DNA from: JAVJUV01 sp047314965
GTDB lineage: Bacteria; Pseudomonadota; Alphaproteobacteria; Rhodobacterales; Rhodobacteraceae
Reading direction: 5' to 3'
Length of the DNA stretch: 64,000 bases
Assembly: GCF_047314965.1 (NCBI RefSeq)
Contig: NZ_JBLBVK010000058.1
Span: 62,001-126,000 of the forward strand
Below, in pieces: positions 1-6,834 of this stretch. Numbering within the stretch: position 1 is the stretch's first letter; each line of letters begins with the position of its first letter. Both the position numbers and the translations under genes were made by a program. A model generated the notes under the pieces. It was not told the DNA's origin. It saw only the letters and a program-made list of their open reading frames with translations, and did not search any database.

Positions 1-95
1 CCGACGCCCTCATGGAGGAGATCCGGGAACTCTGTGCGTCCGACCTCATGCTCTATGAGATGATTTCCCAGACAAGACGGAGTACAGAATTATGA
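1..95 (+). CDS. 3' end of a CDS cut by the window edge, possibly sulfotransferase
   Basis: Reading frame 3 is open from the window edge to TGA at 93-95 and gives about 30 residues ending ..CASDLMLYEMISQTRRSTEL. Its stop overlaps the ATG of the next gene (ATGA at 92-95), the translational coupling used throughout this locus, so it is probably a genuine gene end. The EIRELCASDLMLYE stretch resembles the closing helix of sulfotransferase-family proteins, but 30 residues are too few to be firm. It probably belongs to the surface-polysaccharide locus. Confidence 0.4.
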   Translation, partial: DALMEEIRELCASDLMLYEMISQTRRSTEL

Positions 96-1339
96 AGGCA
101 CCGTGGTGGTTTTCGCCAATCTGGATCGACGTTTTCTGGATCATTCTCATCTGGGCAACGCTGTTTATCGGGTACGACGCATTCACCTCGATGATTAAGG
201 CATCGAAATTCGTGACGCTGGAATTCACCATCGCATGCACATTGATGCACATGATGTTTATTTTGGGCGCGGCGATCTTCTCCTTATACGGAGGCCGTCC
301 GTCACCCCTAGAGGCCGGCCACGACTGGCTGCGCTTGCCACCGCAGCAAAGGTTTGTCCTGCCGCTCATGTTCTTCACAGTGCTGGCTGTCGCTGCCTAC
401 GTTGTCTGGCTCGGCCCAACGCTCTCTCCCGAGGTCCTAAAGCTAGTGCTTAGCGGCGCAGGACGTCGCGTTATTTCCGAACATGCCAACCAGATCAGCG
501 GTGTAACGACCGCGACCCAGTTCGGGATCGCCATCGCCTATGTGTCTTTTCTACTGCTTCTTTTTCAGAAAAAGGGACACAGAAGCCGCCTACTGGCCGC
601 GTTTATCCTTCTCTTCATAGCGCTCAGCATTCTGCGCGCCTTTGTCTGGTCCGAGCGTCTTGCCCTTATCGAGATCACGATACCGATCCTCGTGCTGTGG
701 ATCGCCGTCATCAACAAGGGTCAGTTCTGGATCCGCTTCGCGCCGCTTCTCGGGATCTTGATGGCCTTCACCATCTTCGCTGTTTTCGAGTTCTTCAGGT
801 CATGGCAGTTTTACAGCGCACTCGACAGGGATTTCTTCGGTTTCGCGGCGGAAAGGTTCGCTGCCTATTACCTGTCCTCGATAAACAATTTCGCGATGCT
901 CGAGGCATCCATATCGCCCTCGTGGCTGCCGTTAAACTCGGCGGGTTTCGTCTTTCTTTTCCCCGGACTAGAAGGCCTGAACGAGATCAAGGATAATCGC
1001 GTCACGCAGTATTACTTCCTAGAGCTCTTCAGAAACACGACACCCGAATTCAATCTCTTTTCGGGGATCGGGTATCTTTGGGACGATTTCGGCTGGGTCG
1101 GAGGAGGCATCGCCGCCTTCGTGTTCGGCTCCATATCCGGGCGATTGTTCCTGCTGTTCCGCACGGGATCGCTGGTAGGGCTGTTGTTCTATCCATACTG
1201 GATGGTGGGGCTGTTTGACTTGGGGCGTATCCTTTACTGGCCCGGAGGCCGGGCGCTTCCGTCCTTTGTCGTGCTCCTGATTGTCTACCTGATTATCGAC
1301 GCGTGGAAATCCCGATTACGCGAGACGGCGGATGCCTGA
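92..1339 (+). CDS. Polytopic membrane protein, probable Wzy-like repeat-unit polymerase
   Basis: A 415-residue protein with about ten hydrophobic segments along its length, for example residues 8-30, 47-68 and 90-110, and several after residue 180. A long less hydrophobic stretch near residues 255-320 would form the large loop typical of O-antigen or oligosaccharide repeat-unit polymerases. The start overlaps the previous stop (ATGA) and the end overlaps the following glycosyltransferase by 8 nt, so the three are co-translated. Size, topology and neighbourhood suggest polymerization of polysaccharide repeat units at the inner membrane. Wzy proteins have little conserved sequence, so this is inference from architecture and context. 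Another polytopic exopolysaccharide membrane protein is possible. Confidence 0.6.
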   Translation: MKAPWWFSPIWIDVFWIILIWATLFIGYDAFTSMIKASKFVTLEFTIACTLMHMMFILGAAIFSLYGGRPSPLEAGHDWLRLPPQQRFVLPLMFFTVLAVAAYVVWLGPTLSPEVLKLVLSGAGRRVISEHANQISGVTTATQFGIAIAYVSFLLLLFQKKGHRSRLLAAFILLFIALSILRAFVWSERLALIEITIPILVLWIAVINKGQFWIRFAPLLGILMAFTIFAVFEFFRSWQFYSALDRDFFGFAAERFAAYYLSSINNFAMLEASISPSWLPLNSAGFVFLFPGLEGLNEIKDNRVTQYYFLELFRNTTPEFNLFSGIGYLWDDFGWVGGGIAAFVFGSISGRLFLLFRTGSLVGLLFYPYWMVGLFDLGRILYWPGGRALPSFVVLLIVYLIIDAWKSRLRETADA

Positions 1340-2453
1340 TAGCCGTGTGAAACTTCTCCATGTCTTCGAAGTTCTGCAGGGCGGGCAGGGGACGTACCTC
1401 TCTCTTTTCGCCGAGGATGAGCTTTCGTGGATCGACTCCTACGTCATCGCACCTGACCGGCACGCAAGCAGCGTGCCGAAAAGTCTTCCGAGCGTCTTTT
1501 ACCGTGCCCCGCGGCGCAGTCTGCGCAGCCTGGCAAGACTGGCGTGGACAACCCTTGTCACAGCGAGACGCATAAAGCCTGACGTGATCTTCCTGCATTC
1601 CAGCTTTTCCTTGCCGCTCGCACCGATCGTTTGGGCTTGGTCATCCGCGCGGATCATCTATTGTCCCCATGGCTGGGCGGCATACAGGTACAAGTCTGGG
1701 TCGTTGAAGCACCGACTCTGTGCCTTTGTCGAAGGCTGTCTGGCCTGGTTCCCCCACCGTGTGCTGAACATCTCACGGTTCGACCAAATGGCTTCGGCTA
1801 AGGCCGGCTATCTGGGAAGCCATGAGATCCTCTTGAATGCGGTTAGGGATTCCAGCTTGACCCAGCAGGAGGTTCGCTCTGCAGGCGACGACTCCGGGAT
1901 ATCCCTGTTGTTCGTCGGCAGGTTCGACCGGCAAAAAGGTGTCGACCTCTTGCTCGACCAGTTCTCCCGGGCAAGTCAGGCACGGCCTGACCTCAGGCTG
2001 TTTTTGATCGGCCAGCCGGTTCTATCCACCGAACGCTGCTTTCCCGTCGACCTTCCGGGCGTCACGGCCGTTGGCTGGGTTGACAATTCGGAAATCGACC
2101 GCTGGTTCGCGGAAGCCGATGCTCTGGTGATACCTTCGCGTTGGGAGGGCTTCGGCCTTGTCGTAGCCGAGGCATACCGGAACGGATGCCCGGTAATCGC
2201 ATCCGATGTGGGAGCCCTGCCCGATCTCGTCGAACACGGGCGCACAGGGTTCATATTCTCTCATGAGCGAGGCGATTTGGCTGATCTTCTGGCCAGTTTG
2301 TCCTGCGAGCAATTGCATGCAATGCGCCGACGTTGCCGCGCAATATATGACGAGCGCTTCAGTATCGTCCGGTATTCCAGGGATTTCCACCGGCTCCTCG
2401 AATCTCTGGACGTCCAAAGACCGGCCAACACGGCCGAAACCCGTCGCTCGTGA
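1332..2453 (+). CDS. Glycosyltransferase family 4 (GT-B fold)
   Basis: A 373-residue protein with the GT4 layout: a variable acceptor-binding N-terminal half (HVFEVLQGGQGTYLSLFAED near the start), then the conserved C-terminal donor domain. This begins around LLFVGRFDRQKGVDLLLDQF (about residues 195-214) and contains the EX7E-type motif region PSRWEGFGLVVAEAYRNG followed by CPVIASDVGALPDLV. It should transfer a sugar from a nucleotide donor to a lipid-linked or surface glycan in the cytoplasm. Its start overlaps the upstream polymerase-like gene, so both probably build the same polysaccharide. The donor and acceptor cannot be read from the sequence. It is the last intact gene before decayed mobile DNA. 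Confidence 0.85.
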   Translation: MPDSRVKLLHVFEVLQGGQGTYLSLFAEDELSWIDSYVIAPDRHASSVPKSLPSVFYRAPRRSLRSLARLAWTTLVTARRIKPDVIFLHSSFSLPLAPIVWAWSSARIIYCPHGWAAYRYKSGSLKHRLCAFVEGCLAWFPHRVLNISRFDQMASAKAGYLGSHEILLNAVRDSSLTQQEVRSAGDDSGISLLFVGRFDRQKGVDLLLDQFSRASQARPDLRLFLIGQPVLSTERCFPVDLPGVTAVGWVDNSEIDRWFAEADALVIPSRWEGFGLVVAEAYRNGCPVIASDVGALPDLVEHGRTGFIFSHERGDLADLLASLSCEQLHAMRRRCRAIYDERFSIVRYSRDFHRLLESLDVQRPANTAETRRS

Positions 2454-2590
2454 CTGGTTCCGCCCGAACCGCGCCGTACTGCGTTTCGGGCCGTACAATT
2501 TTGGAAACTTCGCTCCCGGTAATCCCGAAGTACTCCTCTTAGGGTAAGGCCCCATTGATTGCGGCTAGCTTTCATATTCCACGGGTTTAG

Positions 2591-2740
2591 GCACCGAGCG
2601 GTGACACGTCTGATCTTTTCTGGCTGACCAATGCGCAGACGGCACGCCTTGAACAATTCTGCGCGAAGTCCAGCGGTGACCCCCGTGTCGAGGACAGGCA
2701 TGTGTTGAGTCGAATTGTATTCATCAATCGCAACGACTAA
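2591..2740 (+). pseudogene. IS5-family transposase remnant, N-terminal fragment
   Basis: The frame through 2609 reads SDLFWLTNAQTARLEQFCAK and continues SSGDPRVEDRHVLSRIVFIN RND before a TAA at 2738-2740. This matches the N-terminal signature of IS5/IS427-type DDE transposases, known from family members as a DLFWLT-(D/N)-AQ-ARLEPFFPKSHGKPRVDDRRVLSGI-like region. The reading is cut where the family continues with an RNGLRW-type segment, there is no good ATG, and no catalytic DDE residues remain. It is therefore a dead N-terminal scrap. Terminal inverted repeats could not be identified. Confidence 0.65.
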
Positions 2741-3009
2741 AGTTTGTATGTTGTATGGCCCATGCCGAAGGCTTTTTCGCTGCGAAATATGCGGACGTTC
2801 TGCACGGCGGCATTCAGGCTTTCTATAGCGACGGCAGCGATCATGTGCAGATGTCTGCGTTTGAATGCTTCCGCAACCCCGAGCCTTCGTTTAGGCCTTC
2901 ACCCATTCCTGAATCCATTCGAGGCTTTCAAGGTTGTTGATACGCTCGTTATGCCGTCGACGCGCTTACACGTCCCTCTTGGTCGCTTCGGCGAGGCCGC
3001 GTGGGTCAG

Positions 3010-3330
3010 ATGCGGCACAATCCGCTTGACGCACTGCCAACGGACTTCGCCCTCGAGCCTTTCTTTCAGGAAGGCAGACTTTAACCTAAGAAAACGCTTC
3101 TCCTCGGCCTGCGTTTACAGACTTCCCGAAGCGAAGCCTTCGAGAACTTCTGCCAGCATTGGCGCGACAGGCTCACCTGTCGCACCATTCGCGTGAGCCA
3201 GGGCTTCGTCTCTGTCATCGGACGGAATCCATATGACTCCAAACTTCCGCTCAAATGCGGAGCGGTAGCTCCACTCGAGCCTCGCAGGGCCGCCTAAGCC
3301 GGCCTTGGCCCCCGAGGCATCAGAGCAGGC
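3010..3330 (-). pseudogene. Large serine recombinase remnant
   Basis: On the minus strand the sequence reads GEPVAPMLAEVLEGFASGSL, a stop at 3115-3117, then TQAEEKRFLRLKSAFLKERL and EGEVRWQCVKRI. This resembles the recombinase domain of large serine recombinases, where segments of the type EALEGFASGRFQTQAEVKRFLE...VRNQRVKDLL occur. The internal stop, loss of similarity after the KRI segment, and absence of the catalytic N-terminal resolvase domain mark it as a pseudogene fragment. Boundaries are approximate. Identity rests on remembered family motifs, without an alignment. Confidence 0.45.
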
Positions 3331-3372
3331 CCTTCTATCGTGGTAGGAAGGACGCGAAGGGGGGGCCGCCGC

Positions 3373-3825
3373 TTAGGTCACGTTTTCGTTTTCCATGACC
3401 TCGGCAAATGACTGGAAGAACTTGGCGGCGAGTTTCTTAGCCGTGCTCTGGACCAGCCGGCTGCCAAGCTGCGCGAGTTTACCTCCGATTTCGGCCTTTG
3501 CCTCGTAGCGCAGGATCGTCTGGTCCCCACTGGCCTCAAGGGTTACGTCTGCGCCGCCTTTGGCGTGACCGGCTGCCCCGCCGTTTCCTTGCCCGGTCAG
3601 TGAGAACTGTTCAGGCGCCCCTTCCGTGTGGAGCGTGACATTCCCCCCAAAGCGCGCCTTTACCGGCCCCACTTTCAAGAGCACTTTTGCCTCAAGCTCC
3701 GTGTCCGAATGCTTGATAAGTTCCTCGCATCCGGGAATGCATTGCTTCAGAACTTCCGGATCGTTCAGAGCCTCGTAAACGCGGTCTCTCGGGGCATTGA
3801 TGACGATTTCGTCCTTGAGTTCCAC
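3373..3825 (-). CDS. coxG: CoxG, SRPBCC-fold CO dehydrogenase accessory protein
   Basis: 150 residues of the CoxG (carbon monoxide dehydrogenase subunit G) family. It opens MELKDEIVINAPRDRVYEAL, followed by DPEVLKQCIPGCEEL, the hallmark of this START/SRPBCC-like fold. The start is GTG at 3825-3823, preceded by a good AAGGAGA ribosome site. It is the last gene of the cox operon, 113 nt after coxF. In Afipia (Oligotropha) carboxidovorans CoxG is linked to membrane association of CO dehydrogenase; that role is inferred here by family. It lacks the long C-terminal membrane anchor of some CoxG proteins. Confidence 0.88.
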   Translation of the reverse strand: MELKDEIVINAPRDRVYEALNDPEVLKQCIPGCEELIKHSDTELEAKVLLKVGPVKARFGGNVTLHTEGAPEQFSLTGQGNGGAAGHAKGGADVTLEASGDQTILRYEAKAEIGGKLAQLGSRLVQSTAKKLAAKFFQSFAEVMENENVT

Positions 3826-3938
3826 TTTCAGGTCTCCTTAGCAGCGGGGAAATTTTCGATTTTGCCCAGTGTCATATCCACGTGATCTCCGTTCGTATCC
3901 GAAGAGAAGGCTCGACGGTTGACCGACCGGGCAACAAG

Positions 3939-4736
3939 TCACGCATCTTGCGCCTTACGGGAAGGCACTCTCCTCACACGGGTGAGTTCCGCAAAGATGG
4001 ACAGCGCTATCTCTTCCGGTGTGACGGCACCGATGTCCAGGCCTGCTGGCGCGCTCACTGCCTCGATAGCGGCTTGCGGCAACCCTGCATCGGCAAGTTT
4101 GGCAGCCAGTGCCGTGTATTTAGCGCGACTGCCGACAAAGGCGACGTGTTCGGCTTCCGACTCAAGGGCGTTTCGCAGGGCCACCAAGTCTCCTTGGCCC
4201 TGGGTCGCCACGACCACGACGCGACGCCGTGGCGGAGCCGATGGTGCAAGTTTTGTTTCGGGCTCCGCCAGCGTCAGGCCCCATTGGAATTTAGGCGCGA
4301 AGTCGCAGAGCACCTTGGCAACGGGCGAGACACCGAACACCACCAGTTCCGGCATCGGCACACAGGGCTCAATGAAGATGTCGACCGTTCCCTTGGACGG
4401 GCATCCGTTGCGGGCATAACGCATCCCGTCAACCTCATCTCCGGCCGCCACCCCCTTGGCAGACAGGAATTCCTCGGGAGCGACTGAGATGAGCTGTGGT
4501 CTGCCATCCCGAAGCGCTTGGAGTACCGCCTTCTTGACGGCGCTGCGGGTACAGCCGCCACCAAGCCAGCCCTGCAGAATGTCGCCCTCGGCACTCAGAA
4601 GCGCCTTGGCGCCCGGTTTCGCGGCTGTCGCGCCGGCAGTTCGTATGATCGTCGCGAAGGCGAAAGGCTGCTCGCGGGCACGCAGATCGTCCGCGACGCG
4701 TGACAGGTCTGGCGGCAGGATATCGGCGGGCATCAT
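3939..4736 (-). CDS. coxF: CoxF, XdhC/CoxI-family molybdenum hydroxylase maturation factor
   Basis: 265 residues with the two XdhC domains. The N-terminal domain carries GAKALLSAEGDILQGWLGGG followed by a Cys (GGGC), and a C-terminal Rossmann-like domain follows (LVVFGVSPVAKVLCDFA). XdhC-family proteins help load and sulfurate molybdenum cofactor in hydroxylases; in CO dehydrogenase the CoxF member works with CoxD and CoxE in building the Cu-S-Mo centre. The start overlaps the coxE stop as ATGA, so the two are translationally coupled. Position after coxD-coxE and before coxG matches the known order coxMSLDEFG, which makes CoxF the best name. Confidence 0.85.
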   Translation of the reverse strand: MMPADILPPDLSRVADDLRAREQPFAFATIIRTAGATAAKPGAKALLSAEGDILQGWLGGGCTRSAVKKAVLQALRDGRPQLISVAPEEFLSAKGVAAGDEVDGMRYARNGCPSKGTVDIFIEPCVPMPELVVFGVSPVAKVLCDFAPKFQWGLTLAEPETKLAPSAPPRRRVVVVATQGQGDLVALRNALESEAEHVAFVGSRAKYTALAAKLADAGLPQAAIEAVSAPAGLDIGAVTPEEIALSIFAELTRVRRVPSRKAQDA

Positions 4737-5917
4737 AGGCGCTCGAGCTCCTTTTCGAGATCAGCGAGGTCGGACAGAGTGTTGGCTGCGGAGAAGAGAT
4801 CGAGATAGGGCAGGGCAGCGGCCATGCCGTTTGCCACCGGGGTATAGTCGCTCCAGCCCTTCAACGGGTTCAGCCAGATGATCCGGCCGCCACGCTTGCG
4901 CAGCCGTGTCAGAGCGCCTGACAGTGCTTCCGGTGCGTCGGTATCGTAGCCGTCTGAAAGGATCAGCACGACGCTGCGCCCATCGACGAAGCGCCTTGCA
5001 TAGGTCGACGCAAACCGTTCAAGAGAGGCGCCGATCTTCGATCCGCCACCGAAACCGTCGGCCATCAGCGACATCCGCCCCACGGCGCGCATGGTGTCGC
5101 GGTCTCGCAGGGCCTCCGTGATACGGACAAGACGGGTGTGGAACACATAGGCATCCGCTTTGGTGTCGGCGCGCATGAGACCCGCCAGAAAGGCCAGAAA
5201 GACCCGCGAATAGACCGTCATCGAACCCGACACGTCACACAACGCGACAATCTTGCGCGTTCGATCCGGTCTCTTCTTCATGGGGATGCGCAAGGGTTCA
5301 CCGCCGGAAGCCAGGCTTTGGCGAATGACTTTCCGGAAGTGCACACGATCGCCTTTCCGCGCGGCCTTCCGCCGGCGAGACCGCCGGTCACGCAGAGCTG
5401 CACCAATGCGCCGGGCCACGGCCTCAGCCTCGGCGATGTCTTCGGGGCGCACCAGTTCGCGGAGGTCCTTGCGCATGATGTTTTGGATCTCGGTTGCGAC
5501 CAGTTTCCCTTCACCGTCGCTTTCCGACTCGCCGGTACCGTCGTTGTCCGGGGCTGTTGCTTCCCCGGCGCCACCCGTGCTCTGCCCCTGCGCATCCCGC
5601 GAGGAATGGACGTGATCGCTCCCGGATCGAGAAGGCGTGGGAACCACTCTCGGTTTGACCCGACCTCCATTCAGCCAGAACGCCTTGAAAAGATCGTCGA
5701 AATGATCGGCTTCCTCCTTCGATCCCGTCAGAACGGGCTTCAGCGCGCGGGCCGTGGTCATCGGATCGAGATCGTCGCAGATGGTCAGCGCTTCCATTGC
5801 GGTACGGGTTTCTGCCACGCCAAGGCGCATCCCGTTGTCGCGAAGATGTGCCATGAAACCGCTCATTCGGGCCGCCGGACCCGAATCCCTTGCGGCGAAC
5901 CTGGTGACCCTGCTCAC
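4733..5917 (-). CDS. coxE: CoxE, von Willebrand A-domain CO dehydrogenase maturation protein
   Basis: 394 residues. The N-terminal half is helical with a charged, low-complexity linker (about residues 95-140). The C-terminal half is a VWA domain whose MIDAS motif is seen in IVALCDVSGSMTVYSRVF (DxSxS), followed by LILSDGYDTDAPEAL. CoxE family proteins pair with the MoxR-type AAA ATPase CoxD to mature the bimetallic active site of CO dehydrogenase. It overlaps coxD upstream and coxF downstream by 4 nt each, consistent with stoichiometric co-translation of a maturation complex. Confidence 0.9.
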   Translation of the reverse strand: MSRVTRFAARDSGPAARMSGFMAHLRDNGMRLGVAETRTAMEALTICDDLDPMTTARALKPVLTGSKEEADHFDDLFKAFWLNGGRVKPRVVPTPSRSGSDHVHSSRDAQGQSTGGAGEATAPDNDGTGESESDGEGKLVATEIQNIMRKDLRELVRPEDIAEAEAVARRIGAALRDRRSRRRKAARKGDRVHFRKVIRQSLASGGEPLRIPMKKRPDRTRKIVALCDVSGSMTVYSRVFLAFLAGLMRADTKADAYVFHTRLVRITEALRDRDTMRAVGRMSLMADGFGGGSKIGASLERFASTYARRFVDGRSVVLILSDGYDTDAPEALSGALTRLRKRGGRIIWLNPLKGWSDYTPVANGMAAALPYLDLFSAANTLSDLADLEKELERL

Positions 5918-6798
5918 GCCGCACGGCCCGCGATGCGCTCAGTCACCTCGCGTGTGATCTGTGCGCGGTCGCTCTGAGTCTTGAGAAGCGTGATCATCGT
6001 CGATTGCAGAACCTGCGGGTTGTCTGTCAGGTCCGAAACGCCCAGGCCGATAAGGGCAGAGGCGAAGTCGAGGGTTTCGGCAATGCCGGGCACCTTCTCC
6101 AGCTCTTCCTCTCGCAACTTCTGAACGAAACCGATGATCTGCCCTGCGAGTTTGTCTTCGATGTCGGGACGGTGCGCCTTCAGAATAGCGACCTCTGTGG
6201 CCCTGTCGGGATAGTCGACATAAGAATATAGGCACCGCCGGCGCAGCGCATCCGAAAGGTCGCGCGTCCCGTTCGCCGTCAGGATAACGATCGGTCGGGT
6301 GGTGGCTTTGATGGTGCCCAACTCGGGTATCGAGATCTGGAAATCGGCCAGAACCTCCAGGAGGTAGGCTTCGAATTCCTCGTCGGCCCGGTCGATTTCG
6401 TCGATCAACAGCACAGGCGCCTTCTCCTGCCGGATGGCAGCCAGAAGCGGCCTCTCCAGCAGATACTCTTCCGAAAAGATGCGCTGCTCTACCGCCCGTC
6501 CCGTTTCACCACTTTCGGCAGCGGCACGGATCGCCAGAAGCTGACGCTGGTAGTTCCACTCATAGATAGCCTGCTGAGCATCAAGGCCTTCATAGCACTG
6601 CAGGCGGATGAGACGGGTGTCCTGAACGGCGGCGAGGGCTCTCGCGACTTCTGTTTTGCCCACGCCAGCCGCGCCTTCAAGCAGCATCGGCCGTCCAAGC
6701 GACAGGGCGAGATGAAGCCCGACGGCAAGTTCGTCGGACGCGACATAGCCCTCCTCGGCCATTGCGGATTGAAGATCGGTCCAGCGCATCATCTGCAT
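5914..6798 (-). CDS. coxD: CoxD, MoxR-type AAA+ ATPase for CO dehydrogenase maturation
   Basis: 294 residues of the MoxR/CoxD AAA+ family. Walker A is LLEGAAGVGKTEVARAL (about residues 39-55) and Walker B is VLLIDEIDRADEEFE. A sensor 1 region follows (PIVILTANGTRDLSDALRRR). CoxD is needed for inserting sulfur and copper at the Mo centre of CO dehydrogenase. The reading starts MQMMRW, so the Met at 6798, 6792 or 6789 could be used. No clear Shine-Dalgarno is visible because a stable hairpin (6803-6826) sits immediately upstream, which may lower coxD translation relative to coxL. Confidence 0.92.
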   Translation of the reverse strand: MQMMRWTDLQSAMAEEGYVASDELAVGLHLALSLGRPMLLEGAAGVGKTEVARALAAVQDTRLIRLQCYEGLDAQQAIYEWNYQRQLLAIRAAAESGETGRAVEQRIFSEEYLLERPLLAAIRQEKAPVLLIDEIDRADEEFEAYLLEVLADFQISIPELGTIKATTRPIVILTANGTRDLSDALRRRCLYSYVDYPDRATEVAILKAHRPDIEDKLAGQIIGFVQKLREEELEKVPGIAETLDFASALIGLGVSDLTDNPQVLQSTMITLLKTQSDRAQITREVTERIAGRAA

Positions 6799-6802
6799 AA
6801 TA

Positions 6803-6826
6803 TAGGGCGGGATCGCTCCCGCCCTA
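6803..6826 (-). promoter_or_regulatory. Intercistronic GC hairpin between coxL and coxD
   Basis: A perfect 10-bp inverted repeat, TAGGGCGGGA (6803-6812) and TCCCGCCCTA (6817-6826), with a 4-nt TCGC loop, sits in the 36-nt gap after the coxL stop. It ends 4 nt before the first coxD start codon. There is no T-run after it in the direction of transcription, so it is not a classical terminator. It could protect the 3' end of a coxMSL mRNA segment, cause partial termination, or occlude ribosome binding at coxD. Any of these would favour structural subunits over maturation factors. Confidence 0.6.
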
Positions 6827-6834
6827 ATCTCCCC

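Larger units (their letters stand above)
2454..3372. other. 919-bp stretch of gene remnants, no intact gene
   Basis: This gap holds no ORF with a credible full-length product. Translating both strands shows degraded coding matter: an IS5-type transposase N-terminus on the plus strand (2591-2740) and a serine recombinase fragment on the minus strand (about 3010-3330). A further minus-strand coding-like stretch at about 2891-3070 contains ERINNLESLEWIQEWVKA and has one in-frame stop. It separates the polysaccharide locus from the cox operon and looks like an insertion hot spot that has decayed. Confidence 0.6.
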
